Shown here piece after piece: positions 8,394-16,248 of a DNA stretch of 64,000 nucleotides. Below the pieces are notes generated by a model. The model was not told the origin of the DNA. It saw nothing but the letters and a program-made list of their open reading frames with translations, and made no database searches. Source of the DNA: Sedimenticola hydrogenitrophicus (GTDB lineage: Bacteria; Pseudomonadota; Gammaproteobacteria; Chromatiales; Chromatiaceae); NCBI RefSeq assembly GCF_029017505.1, contig NZ_JAQGEI010000002.1, positions 1 to 64,000 of the forward strand, written 5' to 3'. Position 1 is the stretch's first letter. Every line of letters starts with the position of its first letter. The position numbers and the translations under genes were made by a program.

Positions 8394-9232
8394 GACCACC
8401 TCCCCACCGTGGCCGGCCGCGTCCGGTCGTGGCCGGCAACGCTTTGGATCAGCGCCACCGCCGCCTGGACGGTCATGCCGCGCCGCCAGCCCGCCAGGCA
8501 TGCCGTCCGGTTCAGGAAGGAGAGCCTGCCGCTCTCCCAGAGCGAGGCGGCATCCCCGATCCGGGCACTGCGATAGTCCACCGCCGCGGCCGCGATAGCG
8601 TACCGGTCGAGCACCGGCAGGCGACTGATCCCCTCGGGCTCACCCTGGCAACCGGCGTCATGAAAGAGTGCCGCGCGGGCCGCCGCACCCAGGGCCGTCC
8701 AGGGTTCCGGCGCATGCATCGCGGCATGGGAACCGACCACCAGTACGGCGCCCGCATCCTCGGGACGGACCAGGCAGACCGAATCACAGCCGATGACGGC
8801 CGGCCGCTGATCCGGTGAACCCAGGCGCAGTCGCCGCTCACTGCAATGGGGCAGCACCTCATGTGCCGGAGCGGCGCCACACAGCTTTTCCGCCGCCAGC
8901 CGGCAGGGATCGCCCGGCCGCACTCCGGCCGCCTCCGCCTGGCGGTTCACATAGGAGATGACCCCCCGGGCCAGGCTCTGCTCGCCCTGCCCCATGGCCA
9001 CCGATGCACGGGCCACCGTGGCGGCCGCCATACCGATACCCTCCAGCAGGGGGAGTGAGGCGATGCCGGCATTATCCTTGCCCACCCCGGCATCGTTCAG
9101 GATCACCGCATGCACGCCGGCCTGTGCCGCCAGCACGCCGGCGATGCGGCCGCCGTGGGAGCCGGCCACCACCACCTGACCCCGGTGTCTTGTATCCAGT
9201 ACGGTCACACTGTTGGTCGTCAGAATCTTCAT
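8390..9232 (-). CDS. Internally duplicated protein of unknown family
   Basis: A 280-residue soluble protein made of two similar halves, about residues 19-115 and 160-275. Each half carries a V-V-x-G-S-H core, an N/H-D-A-G-x-G or H-D-A-G-C segment, G-I-x-x-L-P-x-L, an A-A-A-x-V stretch and a short F/Y-x-N-R motif. I do not recognise the family. The conserved SH and HDAG residues suggest a ligand-binding or enzymatic pseudo-dimer. The ATG at 9232 is favoured over one six bases earlier because GAGG then sits eight bases upstream. The stop overlaps the start of the AEC transporter (ATGA), so the pair probably handles one metabolite. Confidence 0.75.
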   Translation of the reverse strand: MKILTTNSVTVLDTRHRGQVVVAGSHGGRIAGVLAAQAGVHAVILNDAGVGKDNAGIASLPLLEGIGMAAATVARASVAMGQGEQSLARGVISYVNRQAEAAGVRPGDPCRLAAEKLCGAAPAHEVLPHCSERRLRLGSPDQRPAVIGCDSVCLVRPEDAGAVLVVGSHAAMHAPEPWTALGAAARAALFHDAGCQGEPEGISRLPVLDRYAIAAAAVDYRSARIGDAASLWESGRLSFLNRTACLAGWRRGMTVQAAVALIQSVAGHDRTRPATVGRWS

Positions 9233-9774
9233 ATACATTTCCTCACTGAGAAAATGCCGCTGCGACTCAACAGCACCGAATGAGACCGACTTCCGACCCG
9301 CACCCGGCGCCGCCCTGTGACCGACCACACGTTGGGAGTCCTGTGTTGACGCCGTCTCTGCGCTGACGAAATGAACAGACCCACGTCAGCGATCAATGCC
9401 CTCCTTCTGATCGCAGACAGCGGGAAAACCCACAACATCCGTGATAGCGGGAAAAACAGATCTGTTTCGCGAAGAAGTGTGCCCCCTGGGGATCCCGCCC
9501 GTTGTGCCTGGGGTCACGAATCATGACTTTAGTTCATTTTGGCGTTGGGCGGCACCAGCGCCGCCGGGCGGGATGGCAGCGGCGCCATGATCTTGATTTG
9601 TTCGGGGGCAGCAGTTACCTTCTCAAGCTTCGGAGTTCAAAAGGTATTCAAGGCGGGCCGCCCGGTGTCTGGAACTGAACCCCGAAACTTGAGTTACCTT
9701 GAGCTTCCCGGACGCATGGCAGCGCGCTGACGGGAGCACGGTTTTCGGAACCCAACAAAGTTAATGGAGAAAAA
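9233..9774. other. Intergenic region without a recognised gene
   Basis: A 540-base gap. The only open frames are short and have poor ribosome sites. Two AGCGGGAAAA direct repeats (about 9418-9453) are the only local pattern I see. It presumably holds the divergent promoters of the 9232 and 9775 genes. Confidence 0.5.
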
Positions 9775-9972
9775 ATGACCCAGCCGGAAACGCCAATGGA
9801 TGCGCTATCGCCCCCCGTCATCAAGGTGACCCGACGTGATCTGCCCGTCAGCTGTCCGCCCAGGGACCAGCCGACCGCCGGTCTGCATCCACGGGTCTAC
9901 ATCCCGTTGGAACGGGTCGGTGACGAAATCAACTGCCCTTACTGCGGCACCCGCTATCGGCTGGTGGAGTAG
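9775..9972 (+). CDS. zf-CHCC zinc-finger protein (NDUFS6-like)
   Basis: A 65-residue protein whose C-terminal half has the zf-CHCC pattern: H-P-R-V-Y-I-P-L, then C-P-Y-C-G-T-R-Y. The single Cys at residue 27 plus His37 and the CxxC complete a possible zinc site. The domain is shared with the complex I accessory subunit NDUFS6, and bacterial stand-alone versions are common small genes of uncertain role. The ATG follows TGGAG. It stands 167 bases before cbbQ, separated by an AT-rich stretch, and is probably transcribed separately. Confidence 0.85.
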   Translation: MTQPETPMDALSPPVIKVTRRDLPVSCPPRDQPTAGLHPRVYIPLERVGDEINCPYCGTRYRLVE

Positions 9973-10038
9973 GCCGAGCCAGCGGGAGTAGGAAATAGCC
10001 CATGGATCATCATTAATCCTAATGCCAAGCAAGCGACT

Positions 10039-10056
10039 CATAAATATTGTTTTATG
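10039..10056. promoter_or_regulatory. AT-rich palindrome upstream of cbbQ
   Basis: CATAAATATTGTTTTATG is a dyad (CATAAA/TTTATG) in an AT-rich pocket 84 bases before the cbbQ start. Its size and position would suit an operator, for example for a LysR-type CbbR regulator, but the match is to general form only. Confidence 0.3.
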
Positions 10057-10139
10057 GAGCTGATCAGCAAAAACTATTTCTACTGCGCCTGAATACCTAC
10101 TACCCTGCCAGGTAATCTTGGAAGCCTGACGGGGCCCGC

Positions 10140-10946
10140 ATGACAACGCACAGCGAACAGTACCGGATAGAACAGGAGCCGTTTTACCAGCCACAGGGCG
10201 ATGAGATCGCCCTCTATCAGGCCGCCTACCAGGCTCGCTTGCCGGTGATGATCAAGGGACCGACCGGCTGCGGCAAGTCGCGCTTCGTCGAACACATGGC
10301 GTGGCGGCTGCAGCGGCCGCTGATCACCGTGGCCTGCAACGAGGACATGACCGCCTCCGACCTGGTGGGGCGCTATCTGCTGGATGCCGACGGTACCCGC
10401 TGGCTGGACGGCCCGCTCACCGTGGCGGCGCGCATCGGCGCCATCTGCTACCTGGACGAGGTGGTGGAAGCGCGCCAGGACACCACCGTGGTGATCCACC
10501 CCCTGACCGACCATCGCCGCACCCTGCCGCTGGACAAGAAGGGCGAGGTGGTCGCCGCCCACCCCGATTTTCAGCTGGTAATCTCCTACAACCCCGGCTA
10601 CCAGAGCCTGATGAAGGACCTGAAGCAGTCCACCAAGCAGCGCTTTGCCGCGCTCGACTTCGACTACGCACCGGAAACCCTGGAGGTTGAAATCATCTGC
10701 CGGGAGACCGGCATCGACAGCGACACCGCCGGCAAGCTGGTCAGGGTCGGCCACACCGCGCGCCACCTCAAGGGCCACGGGCTGGACGAGGGTATCTCCA
10801 CCCGCCTGCTGGTGTACGGCGCCGAGCTGATCAATCAGGGGATTGCGCCGGGCGCCGCCTGCCGCATGGCGCTGGTACGCCCGATTACCGACGATGCCGA
10901 TATCCGGGCCACCCTGGATCACGCCATCGATGCCCTGTTTGCCTGA
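10140..10946 (+). CDS. cbbQ: CbbQ-type AAA+ ATPase (Rubisco activase component)
   Basis: A 268-residue MoxR-type AAA+ ATPase of the CbbQ/NorQ/GpvN family. Seen: Walker A GPTGCGKS (residues 40-47), the T-V-A-C-N-E-D-M-T-A-S-D-L-V-G-R-Y segment characteristic of CbbQ rather than NorQ, Walker B I-C-Y-L-D-E (about 101-106), and the I-S-Y-N-P-G-Y-Q sensor 1 region. CbbQ hexamers pair with CbbO to remodel sugar-phosphate-inhibited Rubisco. The next gene, 41 bases on, is the CbbO partner. No Rubisco genes occur in the window, so a NorQ-like role cannot be excluded from context, though the sequence points to CbbQ. Confidence 0.87.
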   Translation: MTTHSEQYRIEQEPFYQPQGDEIALYQAAYQARLPVMIKGPTGCGKSRFVEHMAWRLQRPLITVACNEDMTASDLVGRYLLDADGTRWLDGPLTVAARIGAICYLDEVVEARQDTTVVIHPLTDHRRTLPLDKKGEVVAAHPDFQLVISYNPGYQSLMKDLKQSTKQRFAALDFDYAPETLEVEIICRETGIDSDTAGKLVRVGHTARHLKGHGLDEGISTRLLVYGAELINQGIAPGAACRMALVRPITDDADIRATLDHAIDALFA

Positions 10947-10987
10947 CGGCCGGCCGGGCATGTGCACCATCCAGCGGGAGGCGCGCC

Positions 10988-13243
10988 GTGAGCATTGAGG
11001 CATCCGCCCTGCAGGCCTATCGCGAACAGCTGACCTGCAACTTCCAGCAGTTGGACCTGGTGTTCCCCGACTGCATGGAGGAGGCCGCGGCCAGCCTGAG
11101 CGAGGCCGGCATCAAGAGCTACCTGGAGGGGGCCTCCCTGGTGTGCATGATCGGCCGTGGCTTCGAGCCGGTGCTGGTCTACCTGGAGGAGATGCCGCAG
11201 GTGGCGGCGCGGCTGGGCGAGCCGGTGCTGGGGCTGGTCTCCCAGAGCGTCTGGAAACTCTCCCGCACCCCCAACGGGGCCAGCATCCTGCCGTTTCTGC
11301 AGAGCCTGCCGGAGGCGGCGCGCCGGCTCGGTAGCGAGGCGCAACTGGTGCGCTATATCGATATCCTGCTGGAGATGCTGGAGCGTACCAGCGGCTCCAT
11401 CCACGGCCGGCAGGCCACCATCCCCAGCCCCGCTGCCAAGGAGTACCTGGAGCGGATGCCTTACCTGCTGAACCAGCTGTCGCTGGAGGGGATGCGCCGC
11501 TGGACCGAGTACGGCATCCGCAACTATTCGAACCATCCCGAGCGGCAGAAGGACTTCTTCAGCCTGCAGTCGGCCGACAGCCGTGCCATGCTGCAGCGCG
11601 AGCGCCACGGCACCCTGTTCGCCGACCATGAGCGTCAGCTCGATCTCTACCTGCGCGCCCTGTGGCGGGACCAGGACCATCTGGTTCCCTACTCCACCGC
11701 CTTCGACGAGCTGCGCAAGCCGATCCCCTATTATGACTCCCTCGGCATCCGCCTGCCGGACGTGTTCGACGACACCGCGGACGGTGTCCGCGGTATCGAC
11801 CGCTACCGCGCGGTGCTGGCCCACATCGCCGCCCACCGGCGCTGGAGCCACTTCATCTTCGCCGACAACTTCAGTCCGTTCCAGCGCATCGCCATCGAGC
11901 TGCTGGAGGACTCGCGGGTGGAGTACCTGGCGATACAGCAGTACCCCGGCCTGCGCCGCCTGTGGCTGGCGCTGCACCCGGTCCCGGTGGAGGGCGAGTG
12001 CGATCCCGGGAAGGAGTCCTGCATCCGCCACCGCCTGGCCATGCTCTCCTACGCCATCCTCAATCCACGGCACGGCTATCGCAATGCGGACATCCTGCAG
12101 GCGGTAGAGCAGTTCCATGAACTGATGCAGGCCGGCGATACCACGACCCAGGCCATCGTGCCGCTGGCGATCTCGTATATCGCCCGCACCCGGATACAGA
12201 ACGACCAGGCACCCAACGTCTACTTCAAGAACACCGTGGTGGAATACCGCGACGATAACCGCCACTTGTGGAAGTTCATCGAGGAGGGGGACGAGGAGGA
12301 GCAGTTCGAGGTGCAGCGCAAGAAGATCGAGCAGGAGCCGCTGCACGCCCTGCCGCCGCGCCACTATCCCGAGTGGGACTATCAGACCCAGACCTACCGG
12401 CCCGACTGGGTCAGCCTGTATGAGTCGCTGCACCCGCCGGGTGATCCCAAGTTGATCGATGCGCTGCTGACCAAACACAGCGCCCTGGCCAAACAGCTGG
12501 AGCGGATGCTCGACCTGCTGAAGCCGCAGCGCTACGTGCGTGTGCGCTACCAGGAAGAGGGCAGCGAACTGGACCTGGATGTGGCGATCCGTTCCCTGGT
12601 CGATTTCAAGGGTGGGGCCACCCCGGACACCCGCATCAACATGAGCCACCGCCACGACGGTCGTGACATCGCGGTGATGCTGCTGCTGGATCTCTCCCAG
12701 TCGCTGCACCAGGTGCCGGCCGGGTGCGAACAGAGCATCCTGGAACTGAGCCGTGAGGCGGTGGCGCTGCTGGCCTGGGCCATCGACCGGCTGGGTGACA
12801 GCTTCGCCATCGCCGGGTTCTCCTCCAACACCCGGCACGAGGTGCGCTACCAGCATATCAAGGGCTACAGCGAGGGCTGGAACGACGAGGTGAAGGCGCG
12901 GCTGGCGGCCATGGAGGCCGGCTACTCGACCCGTATGGGAGCGGCCATGCGCCACGCCGGCCACTACCTGGGGAAGCGTACCGCGGAGAAAAAACTGCTG
13001 CTGATCCTCACCGACGGGGAACCGTCCGATATCGACGTTGCGGATGAACGGCTGCTGATCGAGGATGCCCGCAAGGCAGTGCAGGAGCTGGACCGGGAGA
13101 ACATCTACACCTACTGCATCAATCTCGATCCCCAGGCCGACGATTATGTGAGCGACATCTTCGGCAAGCAGTACAGCGTCATCGACCGGGTGGAGAAGTT
13201 GCCGTCCAAGCTGCCGGAGCTGTTCCTCTCCCTGACCCGCTGA
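10988..13243 (+). CDS. cbbO: CbbO-type VWA-domain Rubisco activase adaptor
   Basis: A 751-residue protein with a long alpha-helical N-terminal region and a C-terminal von Willebrand A domain from about residue 559. The VWA MIDAS motif is present as D-L-S-Q-S, with the later L-T-D-G-E-P-S-D metal-site segment. The length fits CbbO (750-800) better than NorD (about 630). CbbO binds Rubisco through the VWA domain and recruits the CbbQ ring. The start is GTG with GGGAGG seven bases upstream. Together with cbbQ it implies a Calvin cycle carried elsewhere on the genome. Confidence 0.85.
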   Translation: MSIEASALQAYREQLTCNFQQLDLVFPDCMEEAAASLSEAGIKSYLEGASLVCMIGRGFEPVLVYLEEMPQVAARLGEPVLGLVSQSVWKLSRTPNGASILPFLQSLPEAARRLGSEAQLVRYIDILLEMLERTSGSIHGRQATIPSPAAKEYLERMPYLLNQLSLEGMRRWTEYGIRNYSNHPERQKDFFSLQSADSRAMLQRERHGTLFADHERQLDLYLRALWRDQDHLVPYSTAFDELRKPIPYYDSLGIRLPDVFDDTADGVRGIDRYRAVLAHIAAHRRWSHFIFADNFSPFQRIAIELLEDSRVEYLAIQQYPGLRRLWLALHPVPVEGECDPGKESCIRHRLAMLSYAILNPRHGYRNADILQAVEQFHELMQAGDTTTQAIVPLAISYIARTRIQNDQAPNVYFKNTVVEYRDDNRHLWKFIEEGDEEEQFEVQRKKIEQEPLHALPPRHYPEWDYQTQTYRPDWVSLYESLHPPGDPKLIDALLTKHSALAKQLERMLDLLKPQRYVRVRYQEEGSELDLDVAIRSLVDFKGGATPDTRINMSHRHDGRDIAVMLLLDLSQSLHQVPAGCEQSILELSREAVALLAWAIDRLGDSFAIAGFSSNTRHEVRYQHIKGYSEGWNDEVKARLAAMEAGYSTRMGAAMRHAGHYLGKRTAEKKLLLILTDGEPSDIDVADERLLIEDARKAVQELDRENIYTYCINLDPQADDYVSDIFGKQYSVIDRVEKLPSKLPELFLSLTR

Positions 13244-13268
13244 GCCACCGTACCGGGATGTGTTGCGT

Positions 13269-13341
13269 AGGTGTCGGAGTCAAACCGTGCACTCCCGGGA
13301 GGACCGATTCCACGACCGGGGTCGGTTTGACTCCGACACCT
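13269..13341. repeat. REP-like hairpin with GTCGGAGTCA arms
   Basis: Perfect 18-base inverted repeats (13269-13286 and 13324-13341) enclose 37 bases. The arms contain the GTCGGAGTCA core also found in the hairpin at 44352-44428, so both probably belong to one REP-like family. It lies between the convergent ends of cbbO and the EF-hand gene. Confidence 0.7.
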
Positions 13342-13448
13342 GGATGTGGGCAGGCGCTGAAAAAGGGGCCGGATTCGAGGAGACAAGCCATCGCGTGAGG
13401 CCGACAAGGCAGGCCAATCACCGCATGAGTAGTTACCTCTTGGAACAA

Positions 13449-13493
13449 TAAAAAAACCGGACCTCGACGGGAGCTACCCGAGCGGGGTCCGGC
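13449..13493 (-). terminator. Rho-independent terminator of the EF-hand gene
   Basis: On the minus strand, the stem CCGGACC (486-492 complement) pairs with GGTCCGG across a GC-rich loop and is followed by a run of seven T. It lies 60 bases beyond the stop of the EF-hand gene. Confidence 0.75.
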
Positions 13494-13553
13494 TTACGGC
13501 GTAACCGTCACCACAGGAGGGAGTACTGCCCTGTGCTGCGCATCCGGAATGGA

Positions 13554-13799
13554 TCAGTTAGCCGGGGCCTTGGTCTCAACCGCCACGAAGCTGGCGAATT
13601 CCGCCGCATCGAGCTGGCCGTCACTATTCAGATCCAGCGTAGCCCACTGCTCGATCAGACCCGGGATGGCCTTCGCCTCTTCCTTGCTCAGGGTACCGTT
13701 GTTATCGGTATCCAGGGCAACATCGGTCTGGCTCTCTGCAGCAATCACGGCAGCGGCAGCCAGGGCGGCAAACAGGACAGTCATAATCTTCTTAGTCAT
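13554..13799 (-). CDS. Small exported EF-hand calcium-binding protein
   Basis: An 81-residue protein starting at the ATG at 13799 (CGGAG upstream). Residues 1-20 form a signal peptide (basic start, then an Ala/Val-rich core ending near A-A-E). The mature part has two EF-hand loops, D-T-D-N-N-G-T-L-S-K-E-E and D-L-N-S-D-G-Q-L-D-A-A-E, each with the expected acidic residues at loop positions 1, 3, 5 and 12. It probably binds calcium in the periplasm; its partner is unknown. The gene is monocistronic, with a strong terminator. Confidence 0.85.
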   Translation of the reverse strand: MTKKIMTVLFAALAAAAVIAAESQTDVALDTDNNGTLSKEEAKAIPGLIEQWATLDLNSDGQLDAAEFASFVAVETKAPAN

Positions 13800-14154
13800 A
13801 GAAACTCCGTTCGAATAATGATTGTAAGGTTCCGCTGACTGCTTGTTGCATTCAGCTGGGCAGCCCTTTGCAAACCCGGTGCCATATTTAATATTTCGAT
13901 ACAAAACAACATGTTATTGAGAACCATTGGGTACAACAGAAAGCCTGACTCAGGGGGCTGTCGTGAATCGGAGACAGGGCTGGAGGAGTCGGGAGTTAAG
14001 TGCTTGATTAGCCTCGATGGTCGCTGTTGCCGATTGGCAACAGGGGGATTTCGGCGTACGGCCGAATGTCGGTCGCCATGCCTTGTTGCCGTATCCACAT
14101 AGGCATAAAAAACGCGTATCACCTACTGGCTCTAAACGGTGGAATCCACCACCT

Positions 14155-14202
14155 GTAGGAGGCCCGCCCCGGGCCGATATCGCGGCGAGGCGCCGCTCCT
14201 AC
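14155..14202. repeat. REP-like palindrome (GTAGGAG...CTCCTAC type)
   Basis: GTAGGAG at 14155-14161 pairs with CTCCTAC ending at 14202, with GC-rich inner arms. It resembles the common gammaproteobacterial intergenic REP form. A shorter relative lies at 43456-43477. It sits in the otherwise empty 13800-14315 gap. Confidence 0.6.
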
Positions 14203-14238
14203 GGCGGGGGAAATGACAGGCAGGGGGGCGTGACAGTT

Positions 14239-14272
14239 GTAGGGTGGATGCGCTGTCGCTTATCCACCCTAC
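14239..14272. repeat. GTAGGGTGGAT hairpin repeat, copy 1
   Basis: An 11-base perfect inverted repeat, GTAGGGTGGAT / ATCCACCCTAC, around GCGCTGTCGCTT. The same unit occurs at 48023-48056, in longer form at 44482-44557, and as a variant at 51663-51693. It lies just after the stop codon of glrR (convergent side). Confidence 0.8.
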
Positions 14273-14315
14273 GAAACCGAAGCAGTTTCACCCGGCAATA
14301 TTAAATTGGAAGACG

Positions 14316-15710
14316 CTAATCGGCCGCCGAATCCGGCTTGAACTGCGCCGGCTCCAGGTGATGGCGCTTGAGCAGCTTGTAGAACTCGGTGCGGTTGCGC
14401 TTGGCCAGCCGCGCCGCCTGGCTGACATTGCCATTGACCCGCTGCAGCAGTTCCACCAGGTAATCCCGCTCAAACTGCTCGCGCGCCTCCTGGAAGCCCG
14501 GCATCAGCGACGTCTTCTCCCGGAGCGCCTTCTCCACCTGCATCACCGTTATGATCGGGGTGGTGGAGAGCGCGGTCAGCTGTTCCACCACATTCTGTAG
14601 CTGGCGCACATTGCCCGGCCAGTCATACTGTACCAGGGCATCCAGGGCCTCGGCCGAAAACCCCTTGACCCGGCTGGCGTAACGGGGACTGAGGCGGGTC
14701 AGAAAGTGGTTGGCCAGCAACGGGATATCCTCGCGCCGTTCACTCAGGGAGGGCAGACGCAGGGTCACCACATTGAGCCGGTAATAGAGGTCCTGGCGAA
14801 ACTTACCCGCCTCCACCAGCGCCTCCAGGTCATGGTGGCTGGCCGAGATGATGCGCACGTCCACCGGGATATCCTGATTCGCGCCCACCGGCCGGATACG
14901 CTGTTCCTGCAGGGCGCGCAGCAATTTCACCTGGAACATCGGCGGCATGTCGCCGATCTCATCCAGAAACAGGGTACCGCTATCGGCACTGCGAAACAGG
15001 CCATCGCGGGACGAGACGGCGCCACTGAAGGCGCCCCGCACATGCCCGAACAGTTCCGATTCCAGCAGCTCCCCGGGGATGGCGCTGCAGTTGACCGCCA
15101 CGAAGGGCGCCGCCTGGCGTGGGCTGACACGATGCACGGCACGGGCGATCAGCTCCTTGCCGGTGCCGCTCTCACCATGAATAAACAGACTGGCATCCCC
15201 CTGGGCAACCCGCTGCACCTCCAGCAACAGCTGCTCCATGGCCTGGCTGCGGGTGATGATTTCGGCCCGCCAATCCTCTTCTTCCGCCCCTTCGGCATCA
15301 CCCTGCGGGCAGCCGCCCAGGCGCAGCGCCTGCTCCACCTGGGCAATCAGCTCCTTGCTGTCGAAAGGCTTGGTGATAAAGCCGAACACCCCCTGACGGG
15401 TGGCGGCCACCGCCTCGGCGATGGTGCCGTGGGCGGTGAGTATGATCACCGGTAACAGGGGATACTGCTGCTGCAGATAACGGAACAGGGCGAGACCGTC
15501 CATCTCCCCCATGCGCAGATCCGTCACCACCAGGTGGGGCTTGAACCGGGACACCAGTGCGACCGCCTGCTCGCCACTGTCCGCGGACTCAACCGACAGC
15601 CCGATCGCCGTCAGGCGCAGGGAGAGCAGTCGCAACAGACTCGGGTCATCGTCGACCAACAGTACCCGCTGGTTCTGCGACCAGACGTTTCGTGCATTAC
15701 TTTTTTTCAT
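14316..15710 (-). CDS. glrR: Sigma-54-dependent response regulator GlrR (QseF)
   Basis: A 464-residue NtrC-family activator: receiver domain (residues 15-125, phospho-acceptor Asp in V-V-T-D-L-R-M), AAA+ domain (about 150-380) with Walker A GESGTGKE and the sigma-54 contact loop as GAFSGA, a common variant of GAFTGA, and a Fis-type HTH near 425-455. The ATG at 15710 is chosen; a TTG just upstream is weaker. It overlaps the end of the lipoprotein gene by 14 bases. With GlrK and QseG it forms the envelope-stress operon that in enterobacteria activates glmY and rpoE promoters; no GlmY RNA gene is recognised here. Confidence 0.92.
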   Translation of the reverse strand: MKKSNARNVWSQNQRVLLVDDDPSLLRLLSLRLTAIGLSVESADSGEQAVALVSRFKPHLVVTDLRMGEMDGLALFRYLQQQYPLLPVIILTAHGTIAEAVAATRQGVFGFITKPFDSKELIAQVEQALRLGGCPQGDAEGAEEEDWRAEIITRSQAMEQLLLEVQRVAQGDASLFIHGESGTGKELIARAVHRVSPRQAAPFVAVNCSAIPGELLESELFGHVRGAFSGAVSSRDGLFRSADSGTLFLDEIGDMPPMFQVKLLRALQEQRIRPVGANQDIPVDVRIISASHHDLEALVEAGKFRQDLYYRLNVVTLRLPSLSERREDIPLLANHFLTRLSPRYASRVKGFSAEALDALVQYDWPGNVRQLQNVVEQLTALSTTPIITVMQVEKALREKTSLMPGFQEAREQFERDYLVELLQRVNGNVSQAARLAKRNRTEFYKLLKRHHLEPAQFKPDSAAD

Positions 15711-16248
15711 CAAGCCGCTTATTGATACTGGTCTCGATACGTTTCAGGTCGCGTAGCTGGTTCTCCAGCAGGCGCCGGGACTCGGTCAGCTGCACGATCC
15801 TGCCCTTAAGCTTGCGCTGTTCCGCTATCGCCTCCTGCAGCTGTTGCCGCTGCTGTTGCTGGCGCCGTAACAGGCTGATCTGATAATAGGCCAGCCAGCC
15901 CTCTTCGTGGGAGATGTTGCGCTGGCCCAGCACCCGGTTGATCAGGGCGATCGCCTCTTCAGGTTCTCCGCACCCCTCGACCTGGGTGATGGCGGTGGCC
16001 AGGTACCAGCCGGGCCAGATGTCTCCATCCGGCTCCAGTGCCTGCCGCAACTCCTCACAGAGCGCCAGTTGGTCCCGGGGCGCATGGGCCTGGAAACGGG
16101 AGGAGAAATCGAACAGACCCTGCAGCCCCTCGCCCGCCGGGGCCACCACCACCGCACGCGGCTCCAGCGAAAGGTCATCACCGCGACTCGGTGGCTGCTG
16201 GCAACCGGACAGCAGCACCAGTAGACAGACCCATACGCTACGCTTCAT
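15697..16248 (-). CDS. qseG: QseG/YfhG-type outer-membrane lipoprotein
   Basis: A 183-residue lipoprotein with the lipobox L-L-S-G-C (Cys16) after a short basic signal. The C-terminal third (about 125-183) is a Gln/Arg-rich coiled coil. Sequence similarity to E. coli QseG is probably weak, but its place between glrK and glrR and its overall form identify it. In E. coli QseG helps the kinase sense envelope state. The start ATG overlaps the glrK stop (ATGA), and its own end overlaps glrR, so all three genes are translationally linked. Confidence 0.75.
   Translation of the reverse strand: MKRSVWVCLLVLLSGCQQPPSRGDDLSLEPRAVVVAPAGEGLQGLFDFSSRFQAHAPRDQLALCEELRQALEPDGDIWPGWYLATAITQVEGCGEPEEAIALINRVLGQRNISHEEGWLAYYQISLLRRQQQQRQQLQEAIAEQRKLKGRIVQLTESRRLLENQLRDLKRIETSINKRLDEKK

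Noticed and set aside
10919-12964. A 681-codon open frame on the minus strand
   Set aside because: Antisense to cbbO and cbbQ; no domains and composition typical of a shadow frame.
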